Assembly (NCBI GenBank): GCA_044226395.1
Contig: JBGAHD010000002.1
Span: 1,116,001-1,180,000, forward strand
Direction: 5' to 3'
Length of the DNA: 64,000 nucleotides
Source: JBGAHD01 sp044226395
GTDB taxonomy: Bacteria; Pseudomonadota; Gammaproteobacteria; Xanthomonadales; Ahniellaceae
Within the stretch, counting starts at the first letter, position 1, and each line of letters starts with the position of its first letter. The notes beneath the pieces are model-generated. The model was not told where the DNA came from, ran no database searches, and saw only the letters and a program-made list of their open reading frames with translations. The translations under genes were made by a program, and so were the position numbers. Positions 26,549-35,044 of the stretch are shown in pieces.

Positions 26549-27385
26549 ATGAACAAGCATCGCAATTCCGCGCGTCTAGCCGCCGCGATGGCCCTGAGTC
26601 TGGGCGCGGCGCTCGCGCCGATCGGCGCGAGTCTGGCCGCGACGGCCAACGATCTCTCCGCCGAAGTCGGCGACGCGCGCCGCGAGGCGCAGATCTGGAC
26701 GTCCTACGCCCTGTCGCCGCATCTGCGCGGCTTCGACATCTCGGTCGACGTCTCGGGCAATCGCGCCGTGCTGACCGGCAAGGTGCAGGATCAGATCGAG
26801 AAGGAACTGGCCGAACAGATCGCCCTGGGCGTGGACGGCATCGCGCGCGTCGACAACCAGCTCACCGTCGATGGCAACGCGCAGCGCGTCGCGCGCAAGC
26901 CCAACGAGCGTGATTTCGGCGCGACCATGTCCGACGCCTCGATCACCGCCTCGGTCAAATCCAAGCTCCTGTGGAGCGAGGCCACCGATGGCTTGAAGAT
27001 CAATGTCGACACGCGCGATGGCCGCGTCACGCTGGCCGGCACCGCCGACACCGTCGATGGCAGGAACGCCGCCACCCGCATCGCGCGCAACACCGACGGC
27101 GTGCTGAGCGTGGACAACCGCATCCAGGTCGATCCCAACTACAAGCGCGGCACCGATCTGGCCGAGCAGGAAGTCTCCGATGCGTGGCTGACCACGCGCG
27201 TGAAGTCGAGCCTGCTGACCTCGCGTGGCGTCGATGGCCTGGACATCGCCGTGGAAACCAAGAACGGCGTCGTCTATCTCAGCGGCGAGGTCGATTCCAG
27301 CGCCGAGCGCGCGCTCGCGGTGGAACTGGCCGACAACATTCGCGGCGTGAAGAAGGTCGATGCCTCGGGTCTGAAGCAGATCTAA
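26549..27385 (+). CDS. Periplasmic protein with three BON domains (OsmY-like)
   Basis: 278 residues. Signal peptide LAAAMALSLGAALAPIGASLAA, then three BON repeats of about 70 residues. They are visible as ALSPHLRGFDISVDVSGNRA, SKLLWSEATDGLKINVDTRD and SSLLTSRGVDGLDIAVETKN, each followed by a V.L.G.V turn. OsmY-type proteins stabilise the envelope and periplasmic proteins under osmotic stress. GGAGGCACC precedes the ATG. It lies in the stress gene run, about 210 bases after the kinase pair. Confidence 0.88.
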   Translation: MNKHRNSARLAAAMALSLGAALAPIGASLAATANDLSAEVGDARREAQIWTSYALSPHLRGFDISVDVSGNRAVLTGKVQDQIEKELAEQIALGVDGIARVDNQLTVDGNAQRVARKPNERDFGATMSDASITASVKSKLLWSEATDGLKINVDTRDGRVTLAGTADTVDGRNAATRIARNTDGVLSVDNRIQVDPNYKRGTDLAEQEVSDAWLTTRVKSSLLTSRGVDGLDIAVETKNGVVYLSGEVDSSAERALAVELADNIRGVKKVDASGLKQI

Positions 27386-27415
27386 GGCGCGTCGCGACTA
27401 CCCGCTCGTCCCCCC

Positions 27416-27470
27416 GGGCGCCGTGCCGTGAAGACTTCCCCCCAAGTGCCCACGACACGGCGCGGCGCCC
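27416..27470 (+). terminator. 15-base inverted repeat between BON and DUF2383 genes
   Basis: GGGCGCCGTGCCGTG (27416-27430) pairs with CACGGCGCGGCGCCC (27456-27470), 14 of 15 bases plus one G-U, across a 25-base loop. No long T-run follows. It may end the BON transcript or act as a leader structure for the next gene. Confidence 0.45.
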
Positions 27471-27502
27471 CCCTTGTTCTCGATTCGATGGAGATACCGA
27501 AC

Positions 27503-27946
27503 ATGTCGACTTCCCCCGCCGAAACCCTCAAGGACATCATCCAGGTTGCGCACGATGGCGCCGAGTTCTACGACGCCGCGCGCCTGGTCGTGCACAACCC
27601 CGCGCTCAAGGACACGTTCAAGCGCATGGCCACGCACAAGCGCGCGCTGATCACCGCGCTGGGCGGCCGACTGGAAATGCTCGGCGAGCAACAGCCGCAA
27701 GGCGGCACCATCGTCGGCGCGCTGCGTCAGTCGTACGCGGACATTCGCGCGTCCTTGTCCAAGCAGGAAGAGAGCGTCTACGTGGCTCAGCTCGAAGCGG
27801 CCGAGGATCGTTTGCTCGAGCACGTCGAGCAGGCCATCGCCGCGACGACCAATCCCGAAATCCGCAGCCAGCTCGAGGCGCACCTGCCCACGGTGCGCGC
27901 CAGTCACGACGAGATGCGTCGCCTTAAGCAGCGCTGGGCAGCCTGA
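27503..27946 (+). CDS. PA2169/DUF2383 four-helix-bundle protein
   Basis: About 147 residues, all helical, with a ferritin-like pattern: LKDIIQVAHDGAEFYDAARL, FKRMATHKRALITALGGRL and LEAAEDRLLEHVEQAI. This matches the DUF2383 (PA2169) family of stress-associated small proteins. ATG 27503 (MSTSPAETLKD) has GGAG eight bases upstream. Function is not established; members commonly sit beside CsbD, BON and DUF883 genes, as here. Confidence 0.82.
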   Translation: MSTSPAETLKDIIQVAHDGAEFYDAARLVVHNPALKDTFKRMATHKRALITALGGRLEMLGEQQPQGGTIVGALRQSYADIRASLSKQEESVYVAQLEAAEDRLLEHVEQAIAATTNPEIRSQLEAHLPTVRASHDEMRRLKQRWAA

Positions 27947-28010
27947 TCGCGCCACGCGTGATCGCCACGGGCGCGCCGAGCGATCGGCGCGCCCTTCACC
28001 GGGGACCGAC

Positions 28011-28454
28011 GTGACCACATCCCATTCGATCGATGCCGATGTCGATGCAGACGCGGACGCCACGCGCGCGCCACCGACGAACTTGCACGCGACCCTCGCG
28101 CGCGTTGGCGACGCCGCGCGCGCGGTGAGCGATCTGGCCGCGGCCGAAGCGCGCCTGAGCTGGACCGCGATCTGGCGCGCGCTTGCTTTGACCGGGGCCG
28201 CGATCGCGATCGGCCTGTTCGCGCTGATCGCGAGCATCGCCGCCGTGTTCACGCAATTGCGCGAGTGGTTGTCCTTGCCTTCGGCGATGACGGTGCTCGC
28301 CTTGCTCTTGATCGCGTTCACCGCGGGCCTGTTGGCGCGCGCGGCGCAATGGCGCGCGTGCGTGGGCTTCGCGCAGACGCGCGCGGTGCTCGATCAAGTG
28401 ATGGCCGCGGTGGCGCCGCCGACCGCGCCGACGCCACGCGAGCCTTCGCCATGA
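28011..28454 (+). CDS. Phage-holin-family (YqjE-like) membrane protein
   Basis: 147 residues. An acidic N-terminus, a cytosolic amphipathic helix (ARAVSDLAAAEARLSWTAIW), two membrane helices (ALALTGAAIAIGLFALIASI; AMTVLALLLIAFTAGLLA) and a short tail. This is the YqjE/phage_holin_3_6 arrangement and is not a phage gene here. The start is GTG at 28011. It overlaps the next gene by ATGA. E. coli yqjE lies in yqjD-yqjE-yqjK, membrane-associated stationary-phase genes, and the same set is seen in this stretch. Confidence 0.78.
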   Translation: MTTSHSIDADVDADADATRAPPTNLHATLARVGDAARAVSDLAAAEARLSWTAIWRALALTGAAIAIGLFALIASIAAVFTQLREWLSLPSAMTVLALLLIAFTAGLLARAAQWRACVGFAQTRAVLDQVMAAVAPPTAPTPREPSP

Positions 28455-28759
28455 CGCCGCGCGCCGCGCGAGAGGTCGTGCGCGTTCAACGCGCGCGCGC
28501 CGAGCAGGCCACGCGGATCGCGCGGCGCGAGTCGCGGGCGATCACGCGGCGCGTGGCCGCCGCTTCGCCATGGACTTGGATCGCCGCCGGCTTGGTCGCG
28601 GGTCTCGCCGTGGGCTGGTGGAAAAGTCGCGGGCCGCGAGGCGGGCTTCCGTGGCGCGCGCTGACGCGGGCGTGGTCATGGTGGACGGTGCTTGGCGCGG
28701 CCGATCGCTCGGAACGTGCTCGTCCTTCCGCGACACCCGACAAGGTGGCCGAGTCATGA
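28451..28759 (+). CDS. YqjK-like small membrane protein
   Basis: About 102 residues, strongly basic N-terminus (RVQRARAEQATRIARRESRA) followed by one membrane helix (SPWTWIAAGLVAGLAVGWWK) and a basic tail. Its place directly after the holin-family gene, with ATGA overlaps at both ends, suggests a YqjK-type protein; the sequence itself is too simple to prove it. Confidence 0.6.
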   Translation: MTPRAAREVVRVQRARAEQATRIARRESRAITRRVAAASPWTWIAAGLVAGLAVGWWKSRGPRGGLPWRALTRAWSWWTVLGAADRSERARPSATPDKVAES

Positions 28760-29982
28760 ACACGCCACGCGTGCTCGATGCGAGCGGATTCGTGGTGACG
28801 CCTGCCGTCCCGTCGCGCTCATGCGCCGACGAGAATCCGAACGTTGCGCCCGACGCCAACACCGACGCCGCGCCCGACGCGAACGTCATCGCGTCGCCCG
28901 CGCCCGTGACCGCCGCCACCACCGCGCCGCCACGCTCACGCGTGGCCTCGCGCGCGCTCGTGGCGTTGACCGCGCTCGTGATGCTGCACGCGATGATGGT
29001 CGCGCGCGCGCTGCTGGTGCCGATCGCGCTGGCGGCCTTGCTCGCGCTGGTGCTCGCGCCCGCCGTGCGCAGCCTGCATGCCTTGCGCGTGCCGCGCTTG
29101 TTCGCCGCCGCGGGCGTGCTGGCGCTGGCCTTGACCCTGGCGCTGGCGACCGTGTCGGCGCTGCTCGGGCCCGCGCGCGCGTGGATCGAGCGCGTGCCCG
29201 TGGCCACGGCGCGCGCCGAGCATGCGCTCGAGGTGTTGCGACGACCGCTGGCCGCGGCGAGCAAGGCTTCGCAATCGCTGATCGATCTGACCGCCGCCGC
29301 GCCCACCGGCAAGCCCGTGCCCGTGGTCGCGGTGCAAGGCTCGCCCGGACTCGCGGGCCTGATGCTGCGAGAGACGCCGGCCTTGCTCACCAGCGCGATC
29401 GCGGCCTTGTTCCTGGTGTTTCTGCTGCTCGTGCATGGCGACATTCTGCTGCGCAAGCTCGTGGCCATCGCGCCGTCGCGGCTCAGCGCGAAGAAGGAAC
29501 TGGTGTGCCTGGTGCGCGAGGCGCAGCGCGAACTGTCGCGTTATCTCGGCACGATCAGCATGATCAATCTCGGTCTCGGCGTCGCGACCGCCTGCGGGCT
29601 CGCGCTCTTGGGTCTGCCCGATCCGTGGCTCTGGGGCGGCGTGGTCGCGGTGCTCAACTTCGCGCCCTATGTGGGACCCGCGCTCGCGGCCGTGCTGTTG
29701 ACCTTCGCCGGCTTCGCGCAGTTCGAACAACCGTCGGCGGCGCTGATGGCGCCGACGATCTTCCTCGGCCTGCATCTGCTCGAAGGGCAGTTGGTCACGC
29801 CGCTCTTGATCGGGCGTCGGCTCGCGCTCGATCCCGTGATGATTTTTCTCGGCCTGATGTTGCTGGGCTGGTTATGGGGCATCGCCGGTTTGTTGCTGGC
29901 GGTGCCGCTGCTGGCCTGCGCCAAGATCGTGGCCGTGCGTTTGGCGCCGGAGAGCGCGGCCGCGCGCTGGTTGTCGCGATGA
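28756..29982 (+). CDS. AI-2E family transporter (PerM-like)
   Basis: About 408 residues, seven to eight membrane helices. A disordered N-terminus of 60 residues is followed by paired helices (VARALLVPIALAALLALVLA), a central soluble region and the family core GLPDPWLWGGVVAVLNFAPY with LEGQLVTPLLIGRRLALDPV. The family includes the autoinducer-2 exporter TqsA and Na+/H+ exchangers; substrate cannot be decided here. It is the last gene of an overlapping three-gene unit. Confidence 0.85.
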   Translation: MNTPRVLDASGFVVTPAVPSRSCADENPNVAPDANTDAAPDANVIASPAPVTAATTAPPRSRVASRALVALTALVMLHAMMVARALLVPIALAALLALVLAPAVRSLHALRVPRLFAAAGVLALALTLALATVSALLGPARAWIERVPVATARAEHALEVLRRPLAAASKASQSLIDLTAAAPTGKPVPVVAVQGSPGLAGLMLRETPALLTSAIAALFLVFLLLVHGDILLRKLVAIAPSRLSAKKELVCLVREAQRELSRYLGTISMINLGLGVATACGLALLGLPDPWLWGGVVAVLNFAPYVGPALAAVLLTFAGFAQFEQPSAALMAPTIFLGLHLLEGQLVTPLLIGRRLALDPVMIFLGLMLLGWLWGIAGLLLAVPLLACAKIVAVRLAPESAAARWLSR

Positions 29983-30040
29983 AGCGCCGCGCCCGCGGCA
30001 TCGACGAGACGTTCGCATCATCCGTTCACTGGAGGACCTC

Positions 30041-30505
30041 ATGAATACCGAGACGCTTGCCACGCAGTGGCAACACCTCAAGGACGCGGCGCGTCGCCGC
30101 TGGGACCAACTCGACGACGACGACTTCGCCACGCTCGACGCCGACGCCACCCGTCTCGCGCGCGTGCTGCGCGCGCGCTACGGCTGGACCGCGGCGCGCG
30201 CCCGGTCCGAGATCGACGCCCTGCTCGAGGATCATGGCGGCCCTTGGGACGACAGTCTCGCCCAGGTGCGCGAAGGCCTGTCGCAGATTGGCGCCGGTTC
30301 GCGAGCCACGGCCGCCGGCGTCGCCGGCTTGTGGCGCGCGGGTGGCGAGGGTGCGGAAGAAGCGCTCGGCGCCGGCATCGAACGCGCCCGCGCGCAATCC
30401 CATCAAGCCCTCGACGCGGTCGGCGACTTCGTTCGCCAGCGACCGGTCCTGTCGCTGGGCATCGCCTTCGCGGCCGGCTATCTGTTGCTCGCCCGGCGCC
30501 GCTGA
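30041..30505 (+). CDS. CsbD-like protein fused to a DUF883/YqjD-type membrane anchor
   Basis: 154 residues. The first 50 resemble CsbD, a general stress protein (WQHLKDAARRRWDQLDDDDF, then LARVLRARYG). The middle is a helical region with Gly/Ala repeats, and the end is a YqjD/ElaB-like anchor (FVRQRPVLSLGIAFAAGYLL plus arginines). YqjD and ElaB tether ribosomes to the inner membrane in stationary phase in E. coli. GGAGGACCTC precedes the ATG. The joining of the two modules in one chain is unusual. Confidence 0.75.
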   Translation: MNTETLATQWQHLKDAARRRWDQLDDDDFATLDADATRLARVLRARYGWTAARARSEIDALLEDHGGPWDDSLAQVREGLSQIGAGSRATAAGVAGLWRAGGEGAEEALGAGIERARAQSHQALDAVGDFVRQRPVLSLGIAFAAGYLLLARRR

Positions 30506-30810
30506 CGCCGATGGGTTCCGGGGCCAGCCGCCCCGGACCCGCCACCGATCGACCCTCGTGGCGTCGATCGCCGTCTCTTGCTCCGCCCGGACTCGTCCCC
30601 GGGCCGAGCTTTCTCCCCCAAGTTCCTGATGAACCAGCCCTTTACGGCTGGCGCGGGCGCTTGTCCAGTGGCGGTCATCACTAGCCAAAACGCGAGTCGG
30701 CATGTCACGATGTTTAACGAGTTTTTCACGAGGCTGTCGCTCGCGGGTACGGGGGAGTAGCGGCGACGGCGGCCTTTGGCCTTTTGACACATCCAATCGG
30801 AGGACGACCG
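30506..30810. other. 305-base intergenic leader of the TonB-dependent receptor
   Basis: No gene is supported. The stretch separates the stress cluster from the receptor gene and should contain the receptor promoter and leader. The text TGTTTAACGAGTTTTTCACG near 30710 is more A+T-rich than its surroundings. No known riboswitch or operator was recognised. Confidence 0.45.
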
Positions 30811-33777
30811 ATGAATCTTTCCACGAGCGCGCGCGCGCTCAAGCGTTATTCGCCACTCGCGCTCGCCATCGCCATGAGCATCGGCTCGGGCGCGGCGTTC
30901 GCGCAAGACGAAAGCACCAGCGACACCAAACTGAGCCGCATCGAAGTGACCGGCTCGCGCATCAAGAAGAGCGAATCGCAAACCGAATCGCCGATTTTCA
31001 CCATGTCGCGCGAGGAACTGGAGAAGACGGGCCTGGTCTCCGTGGGCGACATCCTTCAGCAGCTGACCACCGGCGGCAAGGCGCTCAACAGCAAGTTCAA
31101 CTCGAGCGGTAACTTCGGCTTTCCGCCCGACGGCGGCGGCATCGGCGCCGGCTCCGCGCAGGTCGATCTGCGCAATCTCGAATCCAAGCGCGTGCTCGTG
31201 CTGGTCGATGGCAAGCGTTGGGTGAACGAGGCCTCGGCCTCGGGCGTCGGCGGCTCGGTCGACTTGAACACGATCCCGCTGGCCATCGTCGAGCGCATCG
31301 AAGTGCTCGAAGACGGCGCCTCGGCGATTTACGGTTCGGACGCGATCTCGGGCGTGATCAACGTGATCACGCGCAAGGATTTCGACGGCGCCGAGATCCT
31401 CACGTCGTACGGCGAGTATGACGAAGGCGATGGCGAAACCTCGCGCGCGGAGATCACCCTGGGCGGCGGCAACGATCGCTTCCACGGCATCTTCAGCGCC
31501 AGCTACAACAACCAAGAGACGATCAACTCGTCCGATCGCTCGCTGTCGCTCGAGCCCGTGCCGGGCACCGGCGTGACGCGCGGTTCCTCGGGCACGCCGC
31601 AAGGCCGCCTGATCTTCCTCGACACGCGCGTGCCGTGCGCCGGTGGCGCCGCCAGCTGCGACGAGCAAGTGCGCGACATCACGCTCAACAACGGCGCCAC
31701 GCCGGTGTACTCGCCGACGGGTCCGGGCAACTACCACGACTTCGGCCTGAGCGATCGCTTCAACTTCGCGCCGTACAACCTGCTGCTCACGCCCAGCGAG
31801 CGCAAGAGCATCTTCACCTCGACCACGTTCAACCTGAGCGACGAGGTGCAGTGGTACACCAAGGCCCTGTACAACACGCGCGATTCCACCAATCAGGCCG
31901 CGCCCGAGCCGATCTTCATCGGCAGCGACGCCGGCACCGGTGGTCTGGCCGACACGATTTCGATCTCGCGCTTGAACCCGTACAACCCGACCGGCATCGA
32001 CCTGGTCGCGGGCGAGAACTTCTTCCTCCTCGGTCGTCGTCCGCTCGAGGCTGGCCCGCGCATCTTCAACCAGAACGTCGACACCTGGTACTTCGGCACC
32101 GGTCTCGAAGGCACCTTCGCCTGGGGCGATCGCACCTTCTCGTGGGACGTGAACTACATCAAGAGCGAAAACAAGGCGCAGCAGGAATTCTTGAACGGCT
32201 TCAACCTGCGTCGCCTGCAGATCGCGTTGGGCGATCCGGCGATCTGCGCGGCCAATCCGGGCTGCGTGCCGCTGAATCTGTTCGGCGGTCAGGGCACCAA
32301 TGGCCAGGGCACGATCACGCAGGACATGCTGGACTTCGTGCGCATCACCACCAAGGACTCGTCCAAGCAGTCGTTGGAAGTGGTGTCGGCCAACCTCACC
32401 GGCGATCTGTTCGAACTGCCGGCGGGTCCGCTGTCGTTCGCCACCGGTTACGAGCATCGTGAATACGGCGGCTCGTTCTCGCCCGACCAGGCGCGCATCG
32501 TCGGTGAGTCGCAAGACTCCGCCGCCACCGCGACCAAGGGCAGCTACGACGTCGACGAGTTCTACGGCGAGTTCAGCGTGCCGGTGTTGAGCGACGTGGC
32601 CCTGGCCAAGTCGCTCGATCTGAGCCTGGCGCTGCGTTACTCCGATTACTCGACCTTCGGCGGCGAATCGACCGGCAAGTTCGGCGTGCGCTGGCAGGTG
32701 GTGGACGATCTGACCATCCGCGGCACCTACGCGGAAGGCTTCCGCGCGCCCTTCATCGGCGAGCTGTTCGGACTGACCCAGTTCGGCCCGACCCTGACCG
32801 ACCCGTGCTCGAACTACTCCTCGTCCGGCAATGCGACCCTGGTCGCCAACTGCCAGGCGCTGGGCATTCCGGCCAACTACGAGCAGATCAACACCCAGAT
32901 CACCACGATCACCGGTGGCAACCCCGATCTGCAGCCCGAGAGCGCCGAGAGCTACACCCTCGGCTTCGTCTACAGCCCGACCTGGGCCGAAGACCTGGCG
33001 TGGTCGAACCGTTTGGACTTCGAAGTCAGCTACTGGAACACCAAGGTCGATGACGCCGTGCAGGCGCCCGACGCGCAGCAGCTGCTCGACACGTGCGTCG
33101 CCACGCGCAATGCCTTCGCCGGGTGCACCAATGGCGGCACCAACGTGATCACGCGCACCGCCAATGGTCAGATCAACCGCTTCGACAATCGTCTGGCCAA
33201 CATCGGCAAGATCGAGACCGATGGCTTCGACATCAAGGTCGACTGGTCGAGCCCCGAGTGGAGCTTCGGTCGCTTCAAGGCCACCTGGCAGAGCACCTAC
33301 GTCGACGACTACAAGCAGACCGATCTGTTCGGCAATGAGTTCCAGCGCACGGTTGGCGTGGAAGTCAACGACTCGGCGATTCCGGAATGGCAGTCGAACC
33401 TGCGCCTGGGCTGGACCTATGGCGACTGGTCGGCGGATTGGACCGTGCGTTACATCGACCGCGTGGTCGAGACCTGCTCGGACTTCCGCGACGGCACCTC
33501 GCTGTCGCTGACCGCGCTGGGCCTGTGCTCGGAGCCCAACACCACCGACAACTCGCTGTCGAAGAACGCCCTCGGCGGCACGACCTATCACGACGTCTCG
33601 GTCAACTGGGACACGCCGTTCGAAGTGAAGGGTCTGCGCGTCACCGCTGGCGTGAACAACCTGTTCGACAAGAGCCCGCCGACCTGCCTGAGCTGCTCGC
33701 TCAACGGCTACGACGCGGGCACCTACGATCTGCCGGGCCAGTTCTGGTACGTGCAGGCCGCCTACAAGTTCGATTAA
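30811..33777 (+). CDS. TonB-dependent outer-membrane receptor
   Basis: About 988 residues. A signal peptide ends near ASG-AFA (IAMSIGSGAAFAQ), then a TonB-box-like segment and the plug domain (RIEVTGSRIKKSESQTESP, VDLRNLESKRVLVLVDGKRW, ASAIYGSDAISGVINVITRK), followed by a 22-strand barrel ending in a terminal aromatic strand (FWYVQAAYKFD). The phrase VTGSRIK is typical of Lysobacterales receptors, many of which take up oligosaccharides, peptides or siderophores. Cysteine-rich extracellular loops are present. Ligand unknown; no transport or hydrolase partner is adjacent. ATG 30811 has GGAGGACG upstream. Confidence 0.93.
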   Translation: MNLSTSARALKRYSPLALAIAMSIGSGAAFAQDESTSDTKLSRIEVTGSRIKKSESQTESPIFTMSREELEKTGLVSVGDILQQLTTGGKALNSKFNSSGNFGFPPDGGGIGAGSAQVDLRNLESKRVLVLVDGKRWVNEASASGVGGSVDLNTIPLAIVERIEVLEDGASAIYGSDAISGVINVITRKDFDGAEILTSYGEYDEGDGETSRAEITLGGGNDRFHGIFSASYNNQETINSSDRSLSLEPVPGTGVTRGSSGTPQGRLIFLDTRVPCAGGAASCDEQVRDITLNNGATPVYSPTGPGNYHDFGLSDRFNFAPYNLLLTPSERKSIFTSTTFNLSDEVQWYTKALYNTRDSTNQAAPEPIFIGSDAGTGGLADTISISRLNPYNPTGIDLVAGENFFLLGRRPLEAGPRIFNQNVDTWYFGTGLEGTFAWGDRTFSWDVNYIKSENKAQQEFLNGFNLRRLQIALGDPAICAANPGCVPLNLFGGQGTNGQGTITQDMLDFVRITTKDSSKQSLEVVSANLTGDLFELPAGPLSFATGYEHREYGGSFSPDQARIVGESQDSAATATKGSYDVDEFYGEFSVPVLSDVALAKSLDLSLALRYSDYSTFGGESTGKFGVRWQVVDDLTIRGTYAEGFRAPFIGELFGLTQFGPTLTDPCSNYSSSGNATLVANCQALGIPANYEQINTQITTITGGNPDLQPESAESYTLGFVYSPTWAEDLAWSNRLDFEVSYWNTKVDDAVQAPDAQQLLDTCVATRNAFAGCTNGGTNVITRTANGQINRFDNRLANIGKIETDGFDIKVDWSSPEWSFGRFKATWQSTYVDDYKQTDLFGNEFQRTVGVEVNDSAIPEWQSNLRLGWTYGDWSADWTVRYIDRVVETCSDFRDGTSLSLTALGLCSEPNTTDNSLSKNALGGTTYHDVSVNWDTPFEVKGLRVTAGVNNLFDKSPPTCLSCSLNGYDAGTYDLPGQFWYVQAAYKFD

Positions 33778-33799
33778 TTCACTGATCGAACGGAAATGA

Positions 33800-33840
33800 G
33801 AAAACGCCCGCCTTCGCGAGAAGGTGGGCGTTTTCTTTTT
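33800..33840 (+). terminator. Rho-independent terminator of the TonB-dependent receptor
   Basis: GAAAACGCCCGCCTTC and GAAGGTGGGCGTTTTC form a 16-base stem with one G-U pair and a GCGA loop, followed by five Ts. It begins 22 bases after the stop codon. Confidence 0.92.
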
Positions 33841-33940
33841 GGGACTCGTTGGCGTGAGTGATTGAGTGTGTGATTCGCGCATGGTGGCTCGCGAGCGCCG
33901 TCCCCGCGGATCTCGCGCGAGAACGTCATCGCGAACTCGC

Positions 33941-33946
33941 TAAACT
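33941..33946 (+). promoter_or_regulatory. Possible -10 element giving a leaderless phzF transcript
   Basis: TAAACT ends seven bases before the ATG at 33953, so transcription would start at or next to the start codon. There is no ribosome-binding sequence in this interval (TCGCGC). No clear -35 is present. Confidence 0.35.
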
Positions 33947-33952
33947 TCGCGC

Positions 33953-34834
33953 ATGAACGAAGTCCGTTTCCTGCAAGTCGATGTCTTCACCGCGCGCGCT
34001 GGCGCCGGCAATCCCCTGGGCGTGGTGATCGGCGCCGACGACTGGTCCGAACAACGCCTGCAAGCCTTCGCGACCTGGATCGACCTGGTCGAAACCACCT
34101 ACCTGCTGCCCGCGCGCGATCCCGGCGCCAGCTATCGCCTGCGCATCTTCACGCCCCAACGCGAGATCGCCTTCGCGGGTCACCCCGCCGTGGGCGCCGC
34201 GCACGCCGCGATCGAAACCGGTTGGGCAAGGCCCGGCCCCGAAGGCTTGCGCATGGAATGCCTGGCCGGTGTGCTGCCGGTGCACATCGTCGGCGCGGAC
34301 GACGCGCGCGAAATCTTCGTGCAAGCCCCGCGCGCCACCATCTTGCGCGAAGGCCTCGACGCGCACGCGCTGCTGCCCGAAGCGCTCGCAAGCGCCACGC
34401 TCGGCACACTGCCGCCCGCCTTCGTCGAAGGCGGACGCCGCTGGTGGCTGGCCGAGTTCGCCAGCGAAGCCGCGTTGCGCGCGTGGCAGCCGCCGCATGC
34501 GGCGATCGGCGACTTGGCGCGCGCCAGCGAAAGCCTGGGCGTGTGCGCCTTCGCGCGCAGCGAAAGCGAGGAGTTCGAATTGGTCGTGCGAGCATTCCCC
34601 GCAGGCGTGGGCATCGTCGAGGATCCCGCCTCCGGCGCGGCCAATGGCCTGATCGGCGCCTACCTCGCGCAGCGCGATGCGCGATACGCGTGGAAGCAAG
34701 GCTATCGCGTGAGTCAGGGGCGCGAGATCGGTCGTGATGCGCGGTTGCGCGTGAGGTTTGATGAGGAAGGCGCGGTGTGGGTCGGTGGGGCGTCGCGGAC
34801 CGTCATCGATGGCGTGTTGCGTTGGCCGCGGTAG
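33953..34834 (+). CDS. PhzF family isomerase/epimerase
   Basis: 293 residues. It begins with the family text VRFLQVDVFTARAGAGNPLG, has the catalytic glutamate in LVETTYLLP (about 48) and the conserved AFAGHPAVGAAHA and DPASGAANGLIGAYL. PhzF folds like diaminopimelate epimerase and catalyses proton-shift isomerisations. Phenazine genes are absent around it, so this is a stand-alone member of unknown substrate. The start has no Shine-Dalgarno sequence. Confidence 0.9.
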   Translation: MNEVRFLQVDVFTARAGAGNPLGVVIGADDWSEQRLQAFATWIDLVETTYLLPARDPGASYRLRIFTPQREIAFAGHPAVGAAHAAIETGWARPGPEGLRMECLAGVLPVHIVGADDAREIFVQAPRATILREGLDAHALLPEALASATLGTLPPAFVEGGRRWWLAEFASEAALRAWQPPHAAIGDLARASESLGVCAFARSESEEFELVVRAFPAGVGIVEDPASGAANGLIGAYLAQRDARYAWKQGYRVSQGREIGRDARLRVRFDEEGAVWVGGASRTVIDGVLRWPR

Positions 34835-34955
34835 CCATTCGCTCGCGTGACCTCACAATGACGCGCGAGACGAGCATCCAGTCCTTTGCCTTCGAACGCA
34901 CTCGATCGAGCGCGAATTCGGTGATCTCCTTGGCTTCGGTCAGCGTGATGGCCAT
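34803..34955 (-). pseudogene. Short minus-strand frame, possible gene remnant
   Basis: From ATG 34955 the minus strand encodes 50 residues beginning MAITLTEAKEITEFALDRVR, a balanced helical sequence unlike the arginine-rich shadow frames nearby. The frame stays open upstream of the ATG into the end of the hydrolase gene, so it may be the end of a broken gene. It overlaps the last 32 bases of phzF. No family is recognised. Confidence 0.3.
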
Positions 34956-35044
34956 GAGTCTGTCATCGATGGCGCAAAGTGGTGCGTTCGGTTGATCAAA
35001 GTCCTTCGCAAGGTTTCTATCGCACGACGCCGATGCTGTCGTAA

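Noticed and set aside
28011..28454. Prophage remnant suggested by the holin-family protein
   Set aside because: The protein fits the chromosomal YqjE type, its neighbours are YqjK-like and stress genes, and no other phage gene is present.
30478..33882. A 1134-residue open frame on the minus strand opposite the TonB-dependent receptor
   Set aside because: The product is Arg/Ala/Val-rich without domains and mirrors the codon bias of the receptor, which is strongly supported on the plus strand.
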